Part shown: positions 55,848 through 64,000 of the stretch, in pieces
Position numbering within the stretch: the first letter of the stretch is position 1
Layout of the letters: every line of letters begins with the position of its first letter
Assembly (NCBI GenBank): GCA_001797315.1
Contig: MGPC01000032.1
Location: 1 to 64,000 of the forward strand
Length of the DNA: 64,000 nt
Direction of reading: 5' to 3'
Source: Curvibacter sp. GWA2_64_110
Lineage (GTDB): Bacteria > Pseudomonadota > Gammaproteobacteria > Burkholderiales > Burkholderiaceae_C
Notes under the pieces: model-generated
Database searches by the model: none
What the model saw: only the letters and a program-made list of their open reading frames with translations
What the model was told of the DNA's origin: nothing
Translations under genes and position numbers: made by a program

Positions 55848-58334
55848 GTGACGACCAAGTCGTTGCTTTCCAGTCTGGAGGAGCTGACTGATACACAAGC
55901 AGCTGAAAAAAAGCTGATGGTGTCGAGTTGTGCCTTTGCTCTGGTCGCCATCCTGCTTTCTGCTTTTTCCCTTTTGGCCAGCGGACCCAGGATCGTGGCG
56001 GCTGTCGACTTCGGCGGGGCCGTGGTCTTGTTGCTGCAATTGATCTGGATCTGGCGCAAAGACCGGTTCCTGTTCCAGTGGATCTGGTTGCTGACCCTGA
56101 TGGCCGGCATCATTCTGGTGGCTGTTGTCTTCAACGGCATCATGTCGGCCTACTGGCTTTACCCGACCATCGTCTACTGCTACTTCTGGCTGGACGTCAA
56201 AAAAGCAACCCTTTTTTCCTTGGTCTACACCCTGCTGATCTGCGCTGCGGTCGTCTGGATGGAGGGTTTCAGCCTGTTGCTGGAGTTGAGGATTCTCGGC
56301 GCGGCCTTGATGGCAACGGGGCTTTTGTACTACTTCGCCCTGGTTCGCGACAACTACATCCAGAAATTGGCGCAAGGCAATTCGGCGTACCGGAACTACA
56401 CGGAAATCCTGAGCGGAAAGGTCGAGCGCCAGTTTGAGCAGCTCAAGCAAAGCGAAGAAAAATTCCGCGGCATCGCCGATGCGGCGCGGGACGCTGTTGT
56501 CGTGCTCGACGACGAAGGCAAGCTGACCTACTGGAATCCCGCCGCGGAACACATTTTCGGCTATCGCAGCGAAGAGGCGCTGGGCCGGGACCTTCCCCAG
56601 GTGCTGGTGCCTGCGCGCTATCGGCCTGATTTTGAGAAGAGCTTTGCGGGGTTCCGATGGACCGGGAGCAGTCCCTTCATCGGAAAAACGACGGAGTTGA
56701 TGGCGGTGCGCAAGGATGGCAGTGAACTTCCGGTTTCCCTGTCGGCATCCGCATTCAAGTTGAACCAGCGTTGGCACGCGGTCGGTATTCTGCGCGATAT
56801 GACCGAACGCCAGCTGGCCGAGGCGGCGCGCACCCAGCTGGCCGCCATCGTCGAATCTTCGGAGGTGGCCATCATCGGCGAGGATATGAACGGCCGGATC
56901 ACAAGCTGGAATCTCGGCGCCGAGAACGCCTATGGCTATACGGCGGCCGAGATGATCGGGCAGCACGGTTCCATGCTGGTGCCGGCCGAGCGCAAGCAGG
57001 AAATCCAGGTGTTGATCGAGAAGATCAAACGCGGCGAACTCGTGCCGCGCTTCGAGACGATCCGGGTCAAGAAAAACAATGGTCTGATCGATGTTTCGCT
57101 GGCGCTTTCGCCGATCCGGAGCGAACGCGGCGACCTGGTCGGCGTATCGGCCGTGGTCCACGATGTCACCGAAATCAAAAAATCCGAGCGCGCGCTGAAG
57201 TCGCTCAACCGGGCACTGAAGACGCGCTCCAGCTGGGATCTGGTTCTGGTCCGCGCTGCTGATGAAACCAGGTTGATGGAAGAGATGTGCCGCATTCTGG
57301 TGGAGGTGGGCGGTTACCGTTTCGCCTGGGTCGGTTTCGCACAGCACGACGAAGGGAAAACCGTGCGGCCGGTGGCAATTTACGGCGATGGAAAAGATTT
57401 TCTGGAGGGGGCACAACTCAGCTGGGCTGATACGGAGCAGGGCCGCCGCCCCTGGGGGACGGCCATCAGGACCGGCTCACCGCAGATTGATCACTATGCG
57501 GCGAGCCGTCCTGTTGCAATGACCGGGCATGCGCAACAGCTCCAACATGGCTATCAGTCGATCATGGCGCTTGCGCTGCAACACAACGCAGAGAAACTGG
57601 GTGTGCTCGTGATCTACGCATCCGACTCGGAAGCGTTTCCGCCGGAAGAAGTGAAGCTGATCACGGAACTGGGGGCCGATCTGTCCTACGGCATCACGGC
57701 CTTGCGCACCCATGTGGCCCACGAAAAAGGCATGGAGCGCCTGCAGAAAAGCATGGAGTCGACGATCAGCGCCGTGGCCCGGATGGTTGAACTGCGCGAC
57801 CCGTACACCACCGGCCATCAGCAGCGGGTGGCCGAACTCGCGGTCGCCATCGGGCGCGCCATGGGACTGCCGGAGCAGACGGTCTACGGTCTGCACCTGG
57901 CCGGCATCGTGCACGATCTGGGCAAGATCCGCATCCCGGCGGAAATCCTGAGCAAGCCGGGCAAGCTCACCAAGATCGAAAACGAAATGATCCGGACGCA
58001 TCCGGAAGCCGGCTACGACATTTTGAAGAATGTGGACTTTCTCTGGCCGATTGCCCAGACGGTGCTGCAACACCACGAGCGTATCGACGGCAGCGGCTAT
58101 CCGGCCGGACTGAAGGGCGACCAGATTCTGCTGGAAGCCAAGATCATCGGCGTGGCGGACGTGGTGGAGGCGGTTGCGTCGCACCGTCCGTATCGCCCGG
58201 CATTGGGTCTCGACGCAGCCTTGAAGGAGCTGACGGACCACCGCGGACAGCTTTACGACCCCGAGGTCGTGGACACCTGCGTCAGGCTCTTCAGGGAGAA
58301 GACTTTTCGTTTTGAGGAAGGCCTGGAGCCTTGA
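55848..58334 (+). CDS. Membrane PAS/GAF/HD-GYP protein, putative cyclic-di-GMP phosphodiesterase
   Basis: This 828-aa protein has five to six N-terminal membrane helices (to about residue 165), two PAS domains (about 205-330 and 330-455), a GAF-like domain (about 470-620) and a C-terminal HD-GYP domain. The HD-GYP core keeps VHDLGK and HHERIDGSGYP and is closely related to that of the sensor at 37256. The GTG at 55848, with GGGAGG 6 nt upstream, is preferred over the track GTG at 55815, which has no clear ribosome-binding site. Signal unknown. Confidence 0.88.
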   Translation: MTTKSLLSSLEELTDTQAAEKKLMVSSCAFALVAILLSAFSLLASGPRIVAAVDFGGAVVLLLQLIWIWRKDRFLFQWIWLLTLMAGIILVAVVFNGIMSAYWLYPTIVYCYFWLDVKKATLFSLVYTLLICAAVVWMEGFSLLLELRILGAALMATGLLYYFALVRDNYIQKLAQGNSAYRNYTEILSGKVERQFEQLKQSEEKFRGIADAARDAVVVLDDEGKLTYWNPAAEHIFGYRSEEALGRDLPQVLVPARYRPDFEKSFAGFRWTGSSPFIGKTTELMAVRKDGSELPVSLSASAFKLNQRWHAVGILRDMTERQLAEAARTQLAAIVESSEVAIIGEDMNGRITSWNLGAENAYGYTAAEMIGQHGSMLVPAERKQEIQVLIEKIKRGELVPRFETIRVKKNNGLIDVSLALSPIRSERGDLVGVSAVVHDVTEIKKSERALKSLNRALKTRSSWDLVLVRAADETRLMEEMCRILVEVGGYRFAWVGFAQHDEGKTVRPVAIYGDGKDFLEGAQLSWADTEQGRRPWGTAIRTGSPQIDHYAASRPVAMTGHAQQLQHGYQSIMALALQHNAEKLGVLVIYASDSEAFPPEEVKLITELGADLSYGITALRTHVAHEKGMERLQKSMESTISAVARMVELRDPYTTGHQQRVAELAVAIGRAMGLPEQTVYGLHLAGIVHDLGKIRIPAEILSKPGKLTKIENEMIRTHPEAGYDILKNVDFLWPIAQTVLQHHERIDGSGYPAGLKGDQILLEAKIIGVADVVEAVASHRPYRPALGLDAALKELTDHRGQLYDPEVVDTCVRLFREKTFRFEEGLEP

Positions 58335-58371
58335 CGCAATTCCCCGTGTCGTAAGCCGTCGCCGCTTGGGC

Positions 58372-59061
58372 CTACATGCCCAGAGACTTCAGCAGCGCGT
58401 CGTGGTCACCCTGCGCTACCGCAGGCTGGCTGACATTGCTTTCCGCGCGGGCCTGGGCAATCACCTCGTCGGGATCGATTTCCTCTTCGGCGGTGAAGTC
58501 GCGCAGGCGGATGAACTCGGTGCGGTCGATCGCCAGTTCCAGGTAGAAGATGTTGTTCTTGCCGGTGTAGAAGGTCACGCGCCGCACTTCGGGCTGGTCC
58601 AGCTGGGTGTCCACGCTCAGGACCACCTGTTTGTTGAGCACCAGCATCTTGGGCTGGTTCTGGGTGATGTTGGTCTGCAGTTCGCGTCGCACCTTGCCGG
58701 TGAAGTCGCCGACGATCTGGTTCATCAGCTCGCCCATGATGTTGCTCACCTCGTCCGAGGTATGGGAATGGGAGAGCGCGCTCTTGGGCATGCCCATGGT
58801 GAGCATGTAGCTCTCATAGATTTCCATGGCGGCCGCCGCCGAGAAATTGAGCACGACCAGGCCGGAAAAACCGCCGTCGAACAGCACGAAGCAGCCAATG
58901 TCCGGCTTGAGGCTGGTCTTGGTGATGCGCTGGACCATGCCGGCGTAGTGCAGCCGGCTCTGGGTGGCCACCGACAGCACCCGTGTCACCGAGTTGCACA
59001 AGCTGGTCAGGATATCTTCGGTCCCCAACACCACGGCGGATTCCTGCTTCGTTTCGCCCAT
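58372..59061 (-). CDS. DUF3334 family protein (CheX/CheC-like fold suspected)
   Basis: This 229-aa soluble protein begins MGETKQESAVVLGTEDILTS. I recognise DUF3334. The segment SNIMGELMNQIVGDFTGKVR resembles the E-x2-N phosphatase helix of CheC/CheX-type proteins, so a role in chemotaxis-like signalling is possible but unproven. The ATG at 59061 has AAAGG 6 nt upstream; the track GTG at 59064 is one codon earlier. It converges on the HD-GYP gene. Confidence 0.75.
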   Translation of the reverse strand: MGETKQESAVVLGTEDILTSLCNSVTRVLSVATQSRLHYAGMVQRITKTSLKPDIGCFVLFDGGFSGLVVLNFSAAAAMEIYESYMLTMGMPKSALSHSHTSDEVSNIMGELMNQIVGDFTGKVRRELQTNITQNQPKMLVLNKQVVLSVDTQLDQPEVRRVTFYTGKNNIFYLELAIDRTEFIRLRDFTAEEEIDPDEVIAQARAESNVSQPAVAQGDHDALLKSLGM

Positions 59062-59132
59062 CACTTGCCTTTCTGTTCAATACACTGACTTTACCGCACG
59101 GCGTGGCCGGTTTTCATTCTCCGTACCAGCCC

Positions 59133-60860
59133 TCATGCCAGTTCCGCCTCGATCCAGCCGCGCAGGCTGTTGAACACCGCCAGCCCCTGCGCGCGCGGCA
59201 GGTCTTCCAGGCGGATCACGCCTTCCTCGATGCGACCTTCTTCCAGGTAACGCGCGCGCGCCACGCCGTCGAGCAGGCCGCAGGCCAGCGGCGGTGTGCG
59301 CCAGCGGCCGTTCAGCTTGACGGCGATGCTGGCGCGTGTGCACTCGGTCAGCTCGCCTTGTGCGTTCCACAGCAGCGTGTCGAACACCCTGGATTCTTGT
59401 GGTGCCGCCGCCTCGTAGTGCGCGCGCTGCGTGGTCTTGTAGCGCACGAACTCGCTGTGCGCGGCCTCGAAAGGTGTGGCCGCCAGCCGCAGGCGCACCG
59501 GTACCGGGGTGGTTTCCAGTGCAAAGCGCTCGGCCGCCACCGCGCCGCGTGCGTCCAGCAGCAGGCGCACACGGCGCACGCCTTGCGGGCAGGCCTGCGC
59601 CTGTTGCGCCAGGGCCTGCTTCAGCGCTGCCAAGGGGAAGGGGTAGCCGAAATGCTGGGCGGCGCGTGCCATGCGCGCCAGGTGCAGCGGCTCGTCGCGC
59701 AGCTGGCCGTCTTCCAGGCGCAGCGTCTCCAGCAGCTGGAAGGGCTGGCTGGCGCGTTCCAGAAAAGCGCGTTTGTTGCGCCACTCCTGCCATTCGCCGG
59801 CCGCGGTGGCGTCAAAGGTGATGCCGCTGCCGATGCCGCAGCGCGCCGCGCCGTCTTTCACGGTGACGGTGCGGATGGCGACGTTGAAGGTGGCATGCCC
59901 GCCCGGGCGCACCACGCCGATGGCGCCGCAGTAGATGCCGCGCGCTTGCGGCTCGAGCGTGCGAATCAGCTGCATGGCCTGTACCTTGGGCGCACCGGTC
60001 ACCGAGCCGCAGGGGAAGAGGGCGGCAAAAACATCGGCCAGCGTGGTACCGGGTTTTGTCGTGGCCGTCACGTCCGAACTCATCTGGAACACGGTGGGCA
60101 GCGTCTCGATGCGAAACAGCTGAGGCACCTGCACCGAGTGCGGTTCGGCGATGCGCGACAGGTCGTTGCGCAGCAGGTCGACGATCATCACGTTCTCGGC
60201 CTGTTCCTTGGGCGAGGCGCGCAGCTGCGCCACCTGCTGCGCGTCCTGTTCGGCATCGGCGCCGCGCGGCGCCGTGCCTTTCATGGGTCGCGTCAGGATG
60301 TGCTGGCCCTGCCAGTCGAAAAACAGCTCGGGTGAGACCGAGAGCAGCTGCTCGACGCCGTTGTCGATGAAGGCCGCGTAGCCGCCGGGCTGGGCCTGGT
60401 GCAGGGCCTGGAACAGCGCACGTGGCGAACCTTGCAATTCACCCAGCAGCGGCGCGGTGTAGTTGATCTGGTACAGCTCACCGGCGCCGATGGCCTGGTG
60501 GATGCGGTCCATGTGGTGGTCGAAGTCGGCGCGCGTCAGGCTGTCGTGCCACCTTGCCACGGCGGGTTCATGCGTTTCATCCGTCGGCCAGTCGAGTGCC
60601 TTGTCATAGACGCCGAACCAGGCCAGTGGGCCGTCGGCAGCATGCACTGCCAGCGCCGCATCGAAGGCCGGCGCTGCCTCGAAACGCACATAACCCACGC
60701 ACCAGCGGCCTTGGCGCGCCAGCCGTTCCACCGTTGCCAGCAACGGGCGCACTGCGTGCGGCGTGTGGGCCACCAGCGTCTGCAGCGGCTGGTCGAAGGC
60801 GCAACGCAGCGCACCAGCCTGGCCGGGGTGCACCGGGCAGAAATCGATCAGGGCTTGCAT
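59133..60860 (-). CDS. pabB: Aminodeoxychorismate synthase component I fused to aminodeoxychorismate lyase-like domain
   Basis: This 575-aa folate-pathway protein makes 4-aminobenzoate from chorismate. The N-terminal chorismate-binding domain has the PabB-type lysine motif RPMKGTAPRGADAEQD (the alanine of TrpE enzymes is replaced by lysine) and CGSVTGAPKVQAMQLI. From about residue 375 it continues into a class IV aminotransferase-like PabC domain with ARYLEEGRIEEGVIRLEDL. The ATG overlaps the upstream ABC ATPase stop by one base. Confidence 0.93.
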   Translation of the reverse strand: MQALIDFCPVHPGQAGALRCAFDQPLQTLVAHTPHAVRPLLATVERLARQGRWCVGYVRFEAAPAFDAALAVHAADGPLAWFGVYDKALDWPTDETHEPAVARWHDSLTRADFDHHMDRIHQAIGAGELYQINYTAPLLGELQGSPRALFQALHQAQPGGYAAFIDNGVEQLLSVSPELFFDWQGQHILTRPMKGTAPRGADAEQDAQQVAQLRASPKEQAENVMIVDLLRNDLSRIAEPHSVQVPQLFRIETLPTVFQMSSDVTATTKPGTTLADVFAALFPCGSVTGAPKVQAMQLIRTLEPQARGIYCGAIGVVRPGGHATFNVAIRTVTVKDGAARCGIGSGITFDATAAGEWQEWRNKRAFLERASQPFQLLETLRLEDGQLRDEPLHLARMARAAQHFGYPFPLAALKQALAQQAQACPQGVRRVRLLLDARGAVAAERFALETTPVPVRLRLAATPFEAAHSEFVRYKTTQRAHYEAAAPQESRVFDTLLWNAQGELTECTRASIAVKLNGRWRTPPLACGLLDGVARARYLEEGRIEEGVIRLEDLPRAQGLAVFNSLRGWIEAELA

Positions 60861-61525
60861 CAGGAATCTTGGGTGGAGAAGTCGCTCAGGCCATCGGCCT
60901 GCAGCCTGAGAATGCGGTCGGCCTGCAGCGCCGCCGGCATGGCATGCGTCACCAGCACCAGCGAGGCGCCATGTTCGCGCGTCTGCGCCATCAGCGCGGC
61001 CATCACGCTGGCAGCGGTGCCGGGGTCAAGGTTGCCGGTGGGCTCGTCAGCCAGCAGCAGGGCTGGGCGGTGCACCAGCGCGCGCGCCATGGCCACGCGC
61101 TGCAGCTGGCCGCCGCTGAGTTGCTGCGGCAGGCGATGGCCCAGTTCGCCCAGGCCCACGGCGGCCAGCATGGCCTGCACGCGTGCCGGATCGGGGCGCT
61201 TGAGCAGCATCAGCGGCAGCGCCACGTTCTGCGCCACGTCGAGGTGCGGCAGCACGTGGAAGGCCTGGAACACGAAGCCGACCTTCTCGCGCCGCAGCCG
61301 GGCACGCGCGTCGTCGTCCAGTGTGGCCAGATCCACGCCATCAATCGACACGCTGCCGCTGTCCCAGTGGTCCAGCCCGGCCAGACAGTTGAGCAGGGTG
61401 GATTTGCCCACGCCCGATTCGCCGACGATGGCGACGAATTCGCCCGGCTGCACGGTGAGCGAGACATGCTGGAATACCGGCACCTCGCCGTAGCGTTTGC
61501 TCAAGTCATGCACGACCAGGCTCAT
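60860..61525 (-). CDS. ABC transporter ATP-binding protein (LolD/AttE-like)
   Basis: This 221-aa ATPase is of the MacB/LolD/FtsE type that partners FtsX-like permeases. Walker A is [10 protein letters not shown], signature [15 protein letters not shown], Walker [13 protein letters not shown], and the H-loop LVLVTHAM. No permease is adjacent; the FtsX-like permease at 47605 is the obvious candidate partner. It overlaps miaA by 4 nt and pabB by 1 nt. Confidence 0.92.
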   Translation of the reverse strand: MSLVVHDLSKRYGEVPVFQHVSLTVQPGEFVAIVGESGVGKSTLLNCLAGLDHWDSGSVSIDGVDLATLDDDARARLRREKVGFVFQAFHVLPHLDVAQNVALPLMLLKRPDPARVQAMLAAVGLGELGHRLPQQLSGGQLQRVAMARALVHRPALLLADEPTGNLDPGTAASVMAALMAQTREHGASLVLVTHAMPAALQADRILRLQADGLSDFSTQDS

Positions 61526-62502
61526 GCCTTGCCTTTGGCAAATTCACGCGCCCATTCGCGTGCAATGTGCAGCACCTGCTGCAGTGCATCCGGCGCGTCG
61601 CAGTGCACCACGCGGCGCTGCGGCATGGAGCGCAGCCAGGTGATCTGGCGCTTGGCGAGCTGGCGCGTGGCGTAGATGCCGCGCTCGCGCAGTTCGTCCA
61701 TGGGGAACACGCCGTCCAATGCCTCCCAGGCCTGGCGGTAGCCGACGCAGCGCATCGAGGGCAGATCCGGGTGCAGGTCGCCGCGCGCGCGCAAGGCCTG
61801 CACTTCATCCAGGAAACCGGCCGCCAGCATGGCGTCGAAGCGCTGGGCAATGCGCTCGTGCAGCCAGGCGCGGTCTAACGGTTCCAAGGAAATCAGGGTG
61901 CTGGCCCGCGCCACATCTGTGCCAGCTGCTGCGTTTTTTGTAGTGTGGAAGCTGGACAGAGGACGGCCCGAGACGCGGAACACTTCCAGCGCGCGCTGGA
62001 TGCGTTGCGAATCGCCCGGTTGCAGTCGCGCGGCGGTGGCCGGGTCCACCTGCGCCAGCTCGGCATGCAGCGCCGGCCAGCCCTTGGCCTGCGCCTCGGC
62101 TTCGAGCGCGGCGCGCACCTGCGCGTCGGCCTTCGGCATGTCGTCCAGCCCGTCGAACAGCGCCTTGAAGTACAGCATGGTGCCGCCCACCAGCAGCGGC
62201 AGTTTGCCGCGCGCGTGGATGGCATGGATGAGTTCGGTCGCGTCGCGCACGAACTCGGCCGCGCTGTAGGCCTGCAGCGGGTCGCGGATGTCGATCAGGT
62301 GGTGCGGCACGGCAGCCAGTTCTTGCGCGCTGGGCTTGGCGGTGCCGATGTCCATGCCGCGGTAGACCAGGGCCGAATCGACGCTGATGATCTCGACCGG
62401 CATGTCCTGCGCGATGGCCAGTGCCGCCGCGGTCTTGCCGCTGGCGGTGGGGCCGGCAATCGCCAGGCAGCGGGGGAACTCAGTGGTCGCCGGTTTTGCC
62501 AT
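61522..62502 (-). CDS. miaA: tRNA dimethylallyltransferase MiaA
   Basis: MiaA adds a dimethylallyl group to adenosine 37 of tRNAs reading UNN codons. The 326-aa protein has the P-loop [36 protein letters not shown] and [15 protein letters not shown]. The C-terminal [14 protein letters not shown] is present. The ATG at 62502 ([14 protein letters not shown]) replaces the track start at 62535 and still overlaps the MFS gene by 23 nt. A repeat-like insert (copy 4) encodes a variable loop near residue 195. Confidence 0.96.
   Translation of the reverse strand: MAKPATTEFPRCLAIAGPTASGKTAAALAIAQDMPVEIISVDSALVYRGMDIGTAKPSAQELAAVPHHLIDIRDPLQAYSAAEFVRDATELIHAIHARGKLPLLVGGTMLYFKALFDGLDDMPKADAQVRAALEAEAQAKGWPALHAELAQVDPATAARLQPGDSQRIQRALEVFRVSGRPLSSFHTTKNAAAGTDVARASTLISLEPLDRAWLHERIAQRFDAMLAAGFLDEVQALRARGDLHPDLPSMRCVGYRQAWEALDGVFPMDELRERGIYATRQLAKRQITWLRSMPQRRVVHCDAPDALQQVLHIAREWAREFAKGKA
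61888..61956 (-). repeat. Approximately 60-bp in-frame repeat family, copy 4 (within miaA)
   Basis: On the minus strand this reads ACTACAAAAAACGCAGC, then CTGGCACAGATG and GGGCCAGCACCCTGA. It aligns with the other three copies. It encodes [17 protein letters not shown], a segment that is a few residues longer than the corresponding loop of E. coli MiaA as I recall it. Confidence 0.5.
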
Positions 62503-63715
62503 GTTTTTGTACCAGGGTCCAGGCGGAGACGGCAATCACCACGCTCCAGAACCACACGCCGTAGACCAGCGGCATCACGGTGCCGTCCATGTGCGTGCCG
62601 AGCCAGCCGCCGACCACGAAGGCGGCGGCCATCATCAGGAAACCGTTGAGCGCCGAGGCCGCGCCCGCCGCATAGGGGAAGGGGCCGACCGCGCCGCTCT
62701 GGCTGCAGGGCTGGTGCACGCCGTGCGCCAGCATGAAGAGGTAGAACGGCAGCATGATGGCCCAGCCGTTGTGCAGCCCGGCCAGCGCCAGCGCGCCCAT
62801 CAGCGTGCCGCCCGCCAGCGTGAAGCCGCCGGCGACGGCCACCGTGCGGCGCACGCCCCAGCGCGGCAGCAGGCGGCGGCAGATCAGCGTGCCGAGGATG
62901 TAGGCGAACGACACCGTGAACATCAACAGGCCGTACTGCGGCTTCGGGATCTGCAGCACCTTGATGAAGATGAAGGACGACGAGGCCAGGAAGGTGAACA
63001 GCCCGCCGTAGGACGCGGTGGACAGGGCCGAGAAAGCCCAGAAGGTCGGGTGGCGCAGGATGCCGGCCCAGGTGGACAGCAGCGTGGCAGGCTGTAGCGC
63101 CTGCGGGTTCTTCTGCGTCAGCGTTTCTTCGAAGCGCAGCGCCACCACGGCCAGCGTGACGACGCTGAAGACGGTCAGCACCAGCAGTGCCACGCGCCAG
63201 TTCATCCAGTCCGACAGCAGGCCGCCCAGCGGCGCGCTCATGCAGGCAATCACGCCCAGTCCGGTCAGGCCTTTGGACATCATGCGCGCGCCTTCCACCG
63301 GGCGGTACAGGTCGCGCACGATGGCGCGCGCGCACATCACGCCCGCGCCCATGGCCGCGCCCTGCACGATGCGCGCGACGATCAGCAGTTCCATGCTCGG
63401 CGCCAGCGCGCTGGCGACCGAAGCCAGCACGTAGGCGCCCAGGCCCCACAGCAGGATGGGCCGGCGGCCGAAGCGGTCCGACAGCGGCCCCCACACCAGC
63501 TGCGAGAGGCCGAAGGACAGCAGCATGGCGGTGAGCGTGAGCTGCGCCTGCGCCAGCGTGGCGCCAAAGCCTTCGGTCAGCGCCGGCAGGGCGGGCAGGT
63601 AGAGGTCGGTGGTGATCGGCTGCAGGCCCAGCAGCAGGGACAGGATGAGCACGACCAGCGCGGAAGACATGGCGCCGGCAGGGGAAACGGGCGTAGCGGA
63701 AGCGGAAACGGACAT
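62480..63715 (-). CDS. MFS transporter, Bcr/CflA-type drug resistance family
   Basis: This 411-aa inner-membrane protein has 12 predicted helices. The helix 1-2 region includes [14 protein letters not shown] and the MFS loop motif [17 protein letters not shown], both typical of the Bcr/CflA efflux family. Probably a proton-coupled exporter; substrate unknown. First gene of an MFS-miaA-ABC-pabBC run on the minus strand. Confidence 0.9.
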   Translation of the reverse strand: MSVSASATPVSPAGAMSSALVVLILSLLLGLQPITTDLYLPALPALTEGFGATLAQAQLTLTAMLLSFGLSQLVWGPLSDRFGRRPILLWGLGAYVLASVASALAPSMELLIVARIVQGAAMGAGVMCARAIVRDLYRPVEGARMMSKGLTGLGVIACMSAPLGGLLSDWMNWRVALLVLTVFSVVTLAVVALRFEETLTQKNPQALQPATLLSTWAGILRHPTFWAFSALSTASYGGLFTFLASSSFIFIKVLQIPKPQYGLLMFTVSFAYILGTLICRRLLPRWGVRRTVAVAGGFTLAGGTLMGALALAGLHNGWAIMLPFYLFMLAHGVHQPCSQSGAVGPFPYAAGAASALNGFLMMAAAFVVGGWLGTHMDGTVMPLVYGVWFWSVVIAVSAWTLVQKHGKTGDH

Positions 63716-63927
63716 CCGCCCAAGACTACCAGATTGGTGAATACCCTAATGCCGTCAGAGGTGGCCGAGGCGGTGGCGCATGACGATGCGGCGCGGGGCA
63801 CAAGCAGACGTATGAGATGGAAAACGTGTCCTGACTCACCCGCTTGGGGGATAGGCAGAAGAGGCGGCGAGGGCTAGCATGGTACGGAGCGTATTGCGTG
63901 GACCCCCTTTTTTCGATAGGAGAGACC

Positions 63928-64000
63928 ATGACACCGGACATGCTTGTTGATCAATGGCGGCGCGGACTTCGTATCGCCCATCGTGCCCACTACGAAGCGG
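63928..64000 (+). CDS. Start of an unidentified gene (3' end outside window)
   Basis: The ATG at 63928 has a good ribosome-binding site (GATAGGAGAGACC) and an open frame to the window edge (MTPDMLVDQWRRGLRIAHRA). Only 24 codons are visible. The HRAHYEA stretch loosely recalls the amino end of SLATT-type membrane proteins, but I do not assign a family. The 212 nt between it and the divergent MFS gene presumably hold both promoters. Confidence 0.6.
   Translation, partial: MTPDMLVDQWRRGLRIAHRAHYEA

Overview
The window is high-GC, densely packed bacterial chromosome. The complete 14-gene nuoA-N operon preceded by tpiA, secG and tRNA-Leu, a DUF2818 gene straight after nuoN, the Bug/TctC-type receptor, and small dispersed repeats of a kind I associate with Comamonadaceae all point to a Betaproteobacterium of the order Burkholderiales, most likely Comamonadaceae. 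I cannot name the genus. The gene content describes a respiratory, facultatively anaerobic cell: complex I, oxygen-independent ubiquinone synthesis (ubiU, ubiV, ubiT), molybdate uptake, NsrR with a RIC-type repair protein for nitrosative stress, and several FNR-like sites.

Layout: 1-2.1 kb holds a partial quinone oxidoreductase gene, tpiA and secG. tRNA-Leu(GAG) follows at 2.2 kb. The nuo operon runs from 2.3 to 16.9 kb and is followed by DUF2818, NUDIX and DUF1178 genes. From 18.2 to 24.7 kb are glutamate dehydrogenase, an ABC exporter, a DMT permease, an Ada-like alkyltransferase and a phytase-like secreted esterase. From 24.8 to 28.2 kb is modCBA with a divergent modE and a near-ideal ModE operator between them. 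An AttH-like secreted protein, then nsrR and a divergent RIC gene with two NsrR boxes, lie at 28.2-30.7 kb. After an acyl-CoA dehydrogenase comes a minus-strand ubiU-ubiV-ubiT-DGC-ubiX-ubiD operon (32.1-37.1 kb) with a perfect FNR box upstream. A haem-binding (CxxCH) PAS/HD-GYP sensor follows.

From 39.86 to 47.5 kb a small genomic island interrupts the 3' end of tRNA-Lys(CTT). It is bounded by a perfect 69-bp direct repeat. Its left half is clearly less GC-rich and carries cargo: a Kiwa anti-phage pair (kwaA, kwaB), a convergent sce7725/sce7726-family pair, and an unrecognised 260-aa protein. Its right half carries a replication-initiation-like protein, an excisionase-like HTH protein and a tyrosine integrase whose stop codon lies inside attR.

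Right of the island are an FtsX-like permease, CBS and Hsp20 stress proteins (the latter with an FNR-like box), and a LysR-controlled CoA-transferase/HMG-CoA-lyase-like/TctC operon with a 15-bp inverted-repeat operator. A second PAS/GAF/HD-GYP sensor and a DUF3334 gene follow. The window closes with an MFS-miaA-ABC ATPase-pabBC operon and the first codons of another gene.

The most promising poorly described items are the sce7725/sce7726 pair and the neighbouring 260-aa gene on the island, the DGC-domain gene inside the anaerobic ubiquinone operon, and a roughly 60-bp repeat family found in-frame inside several coding genes.
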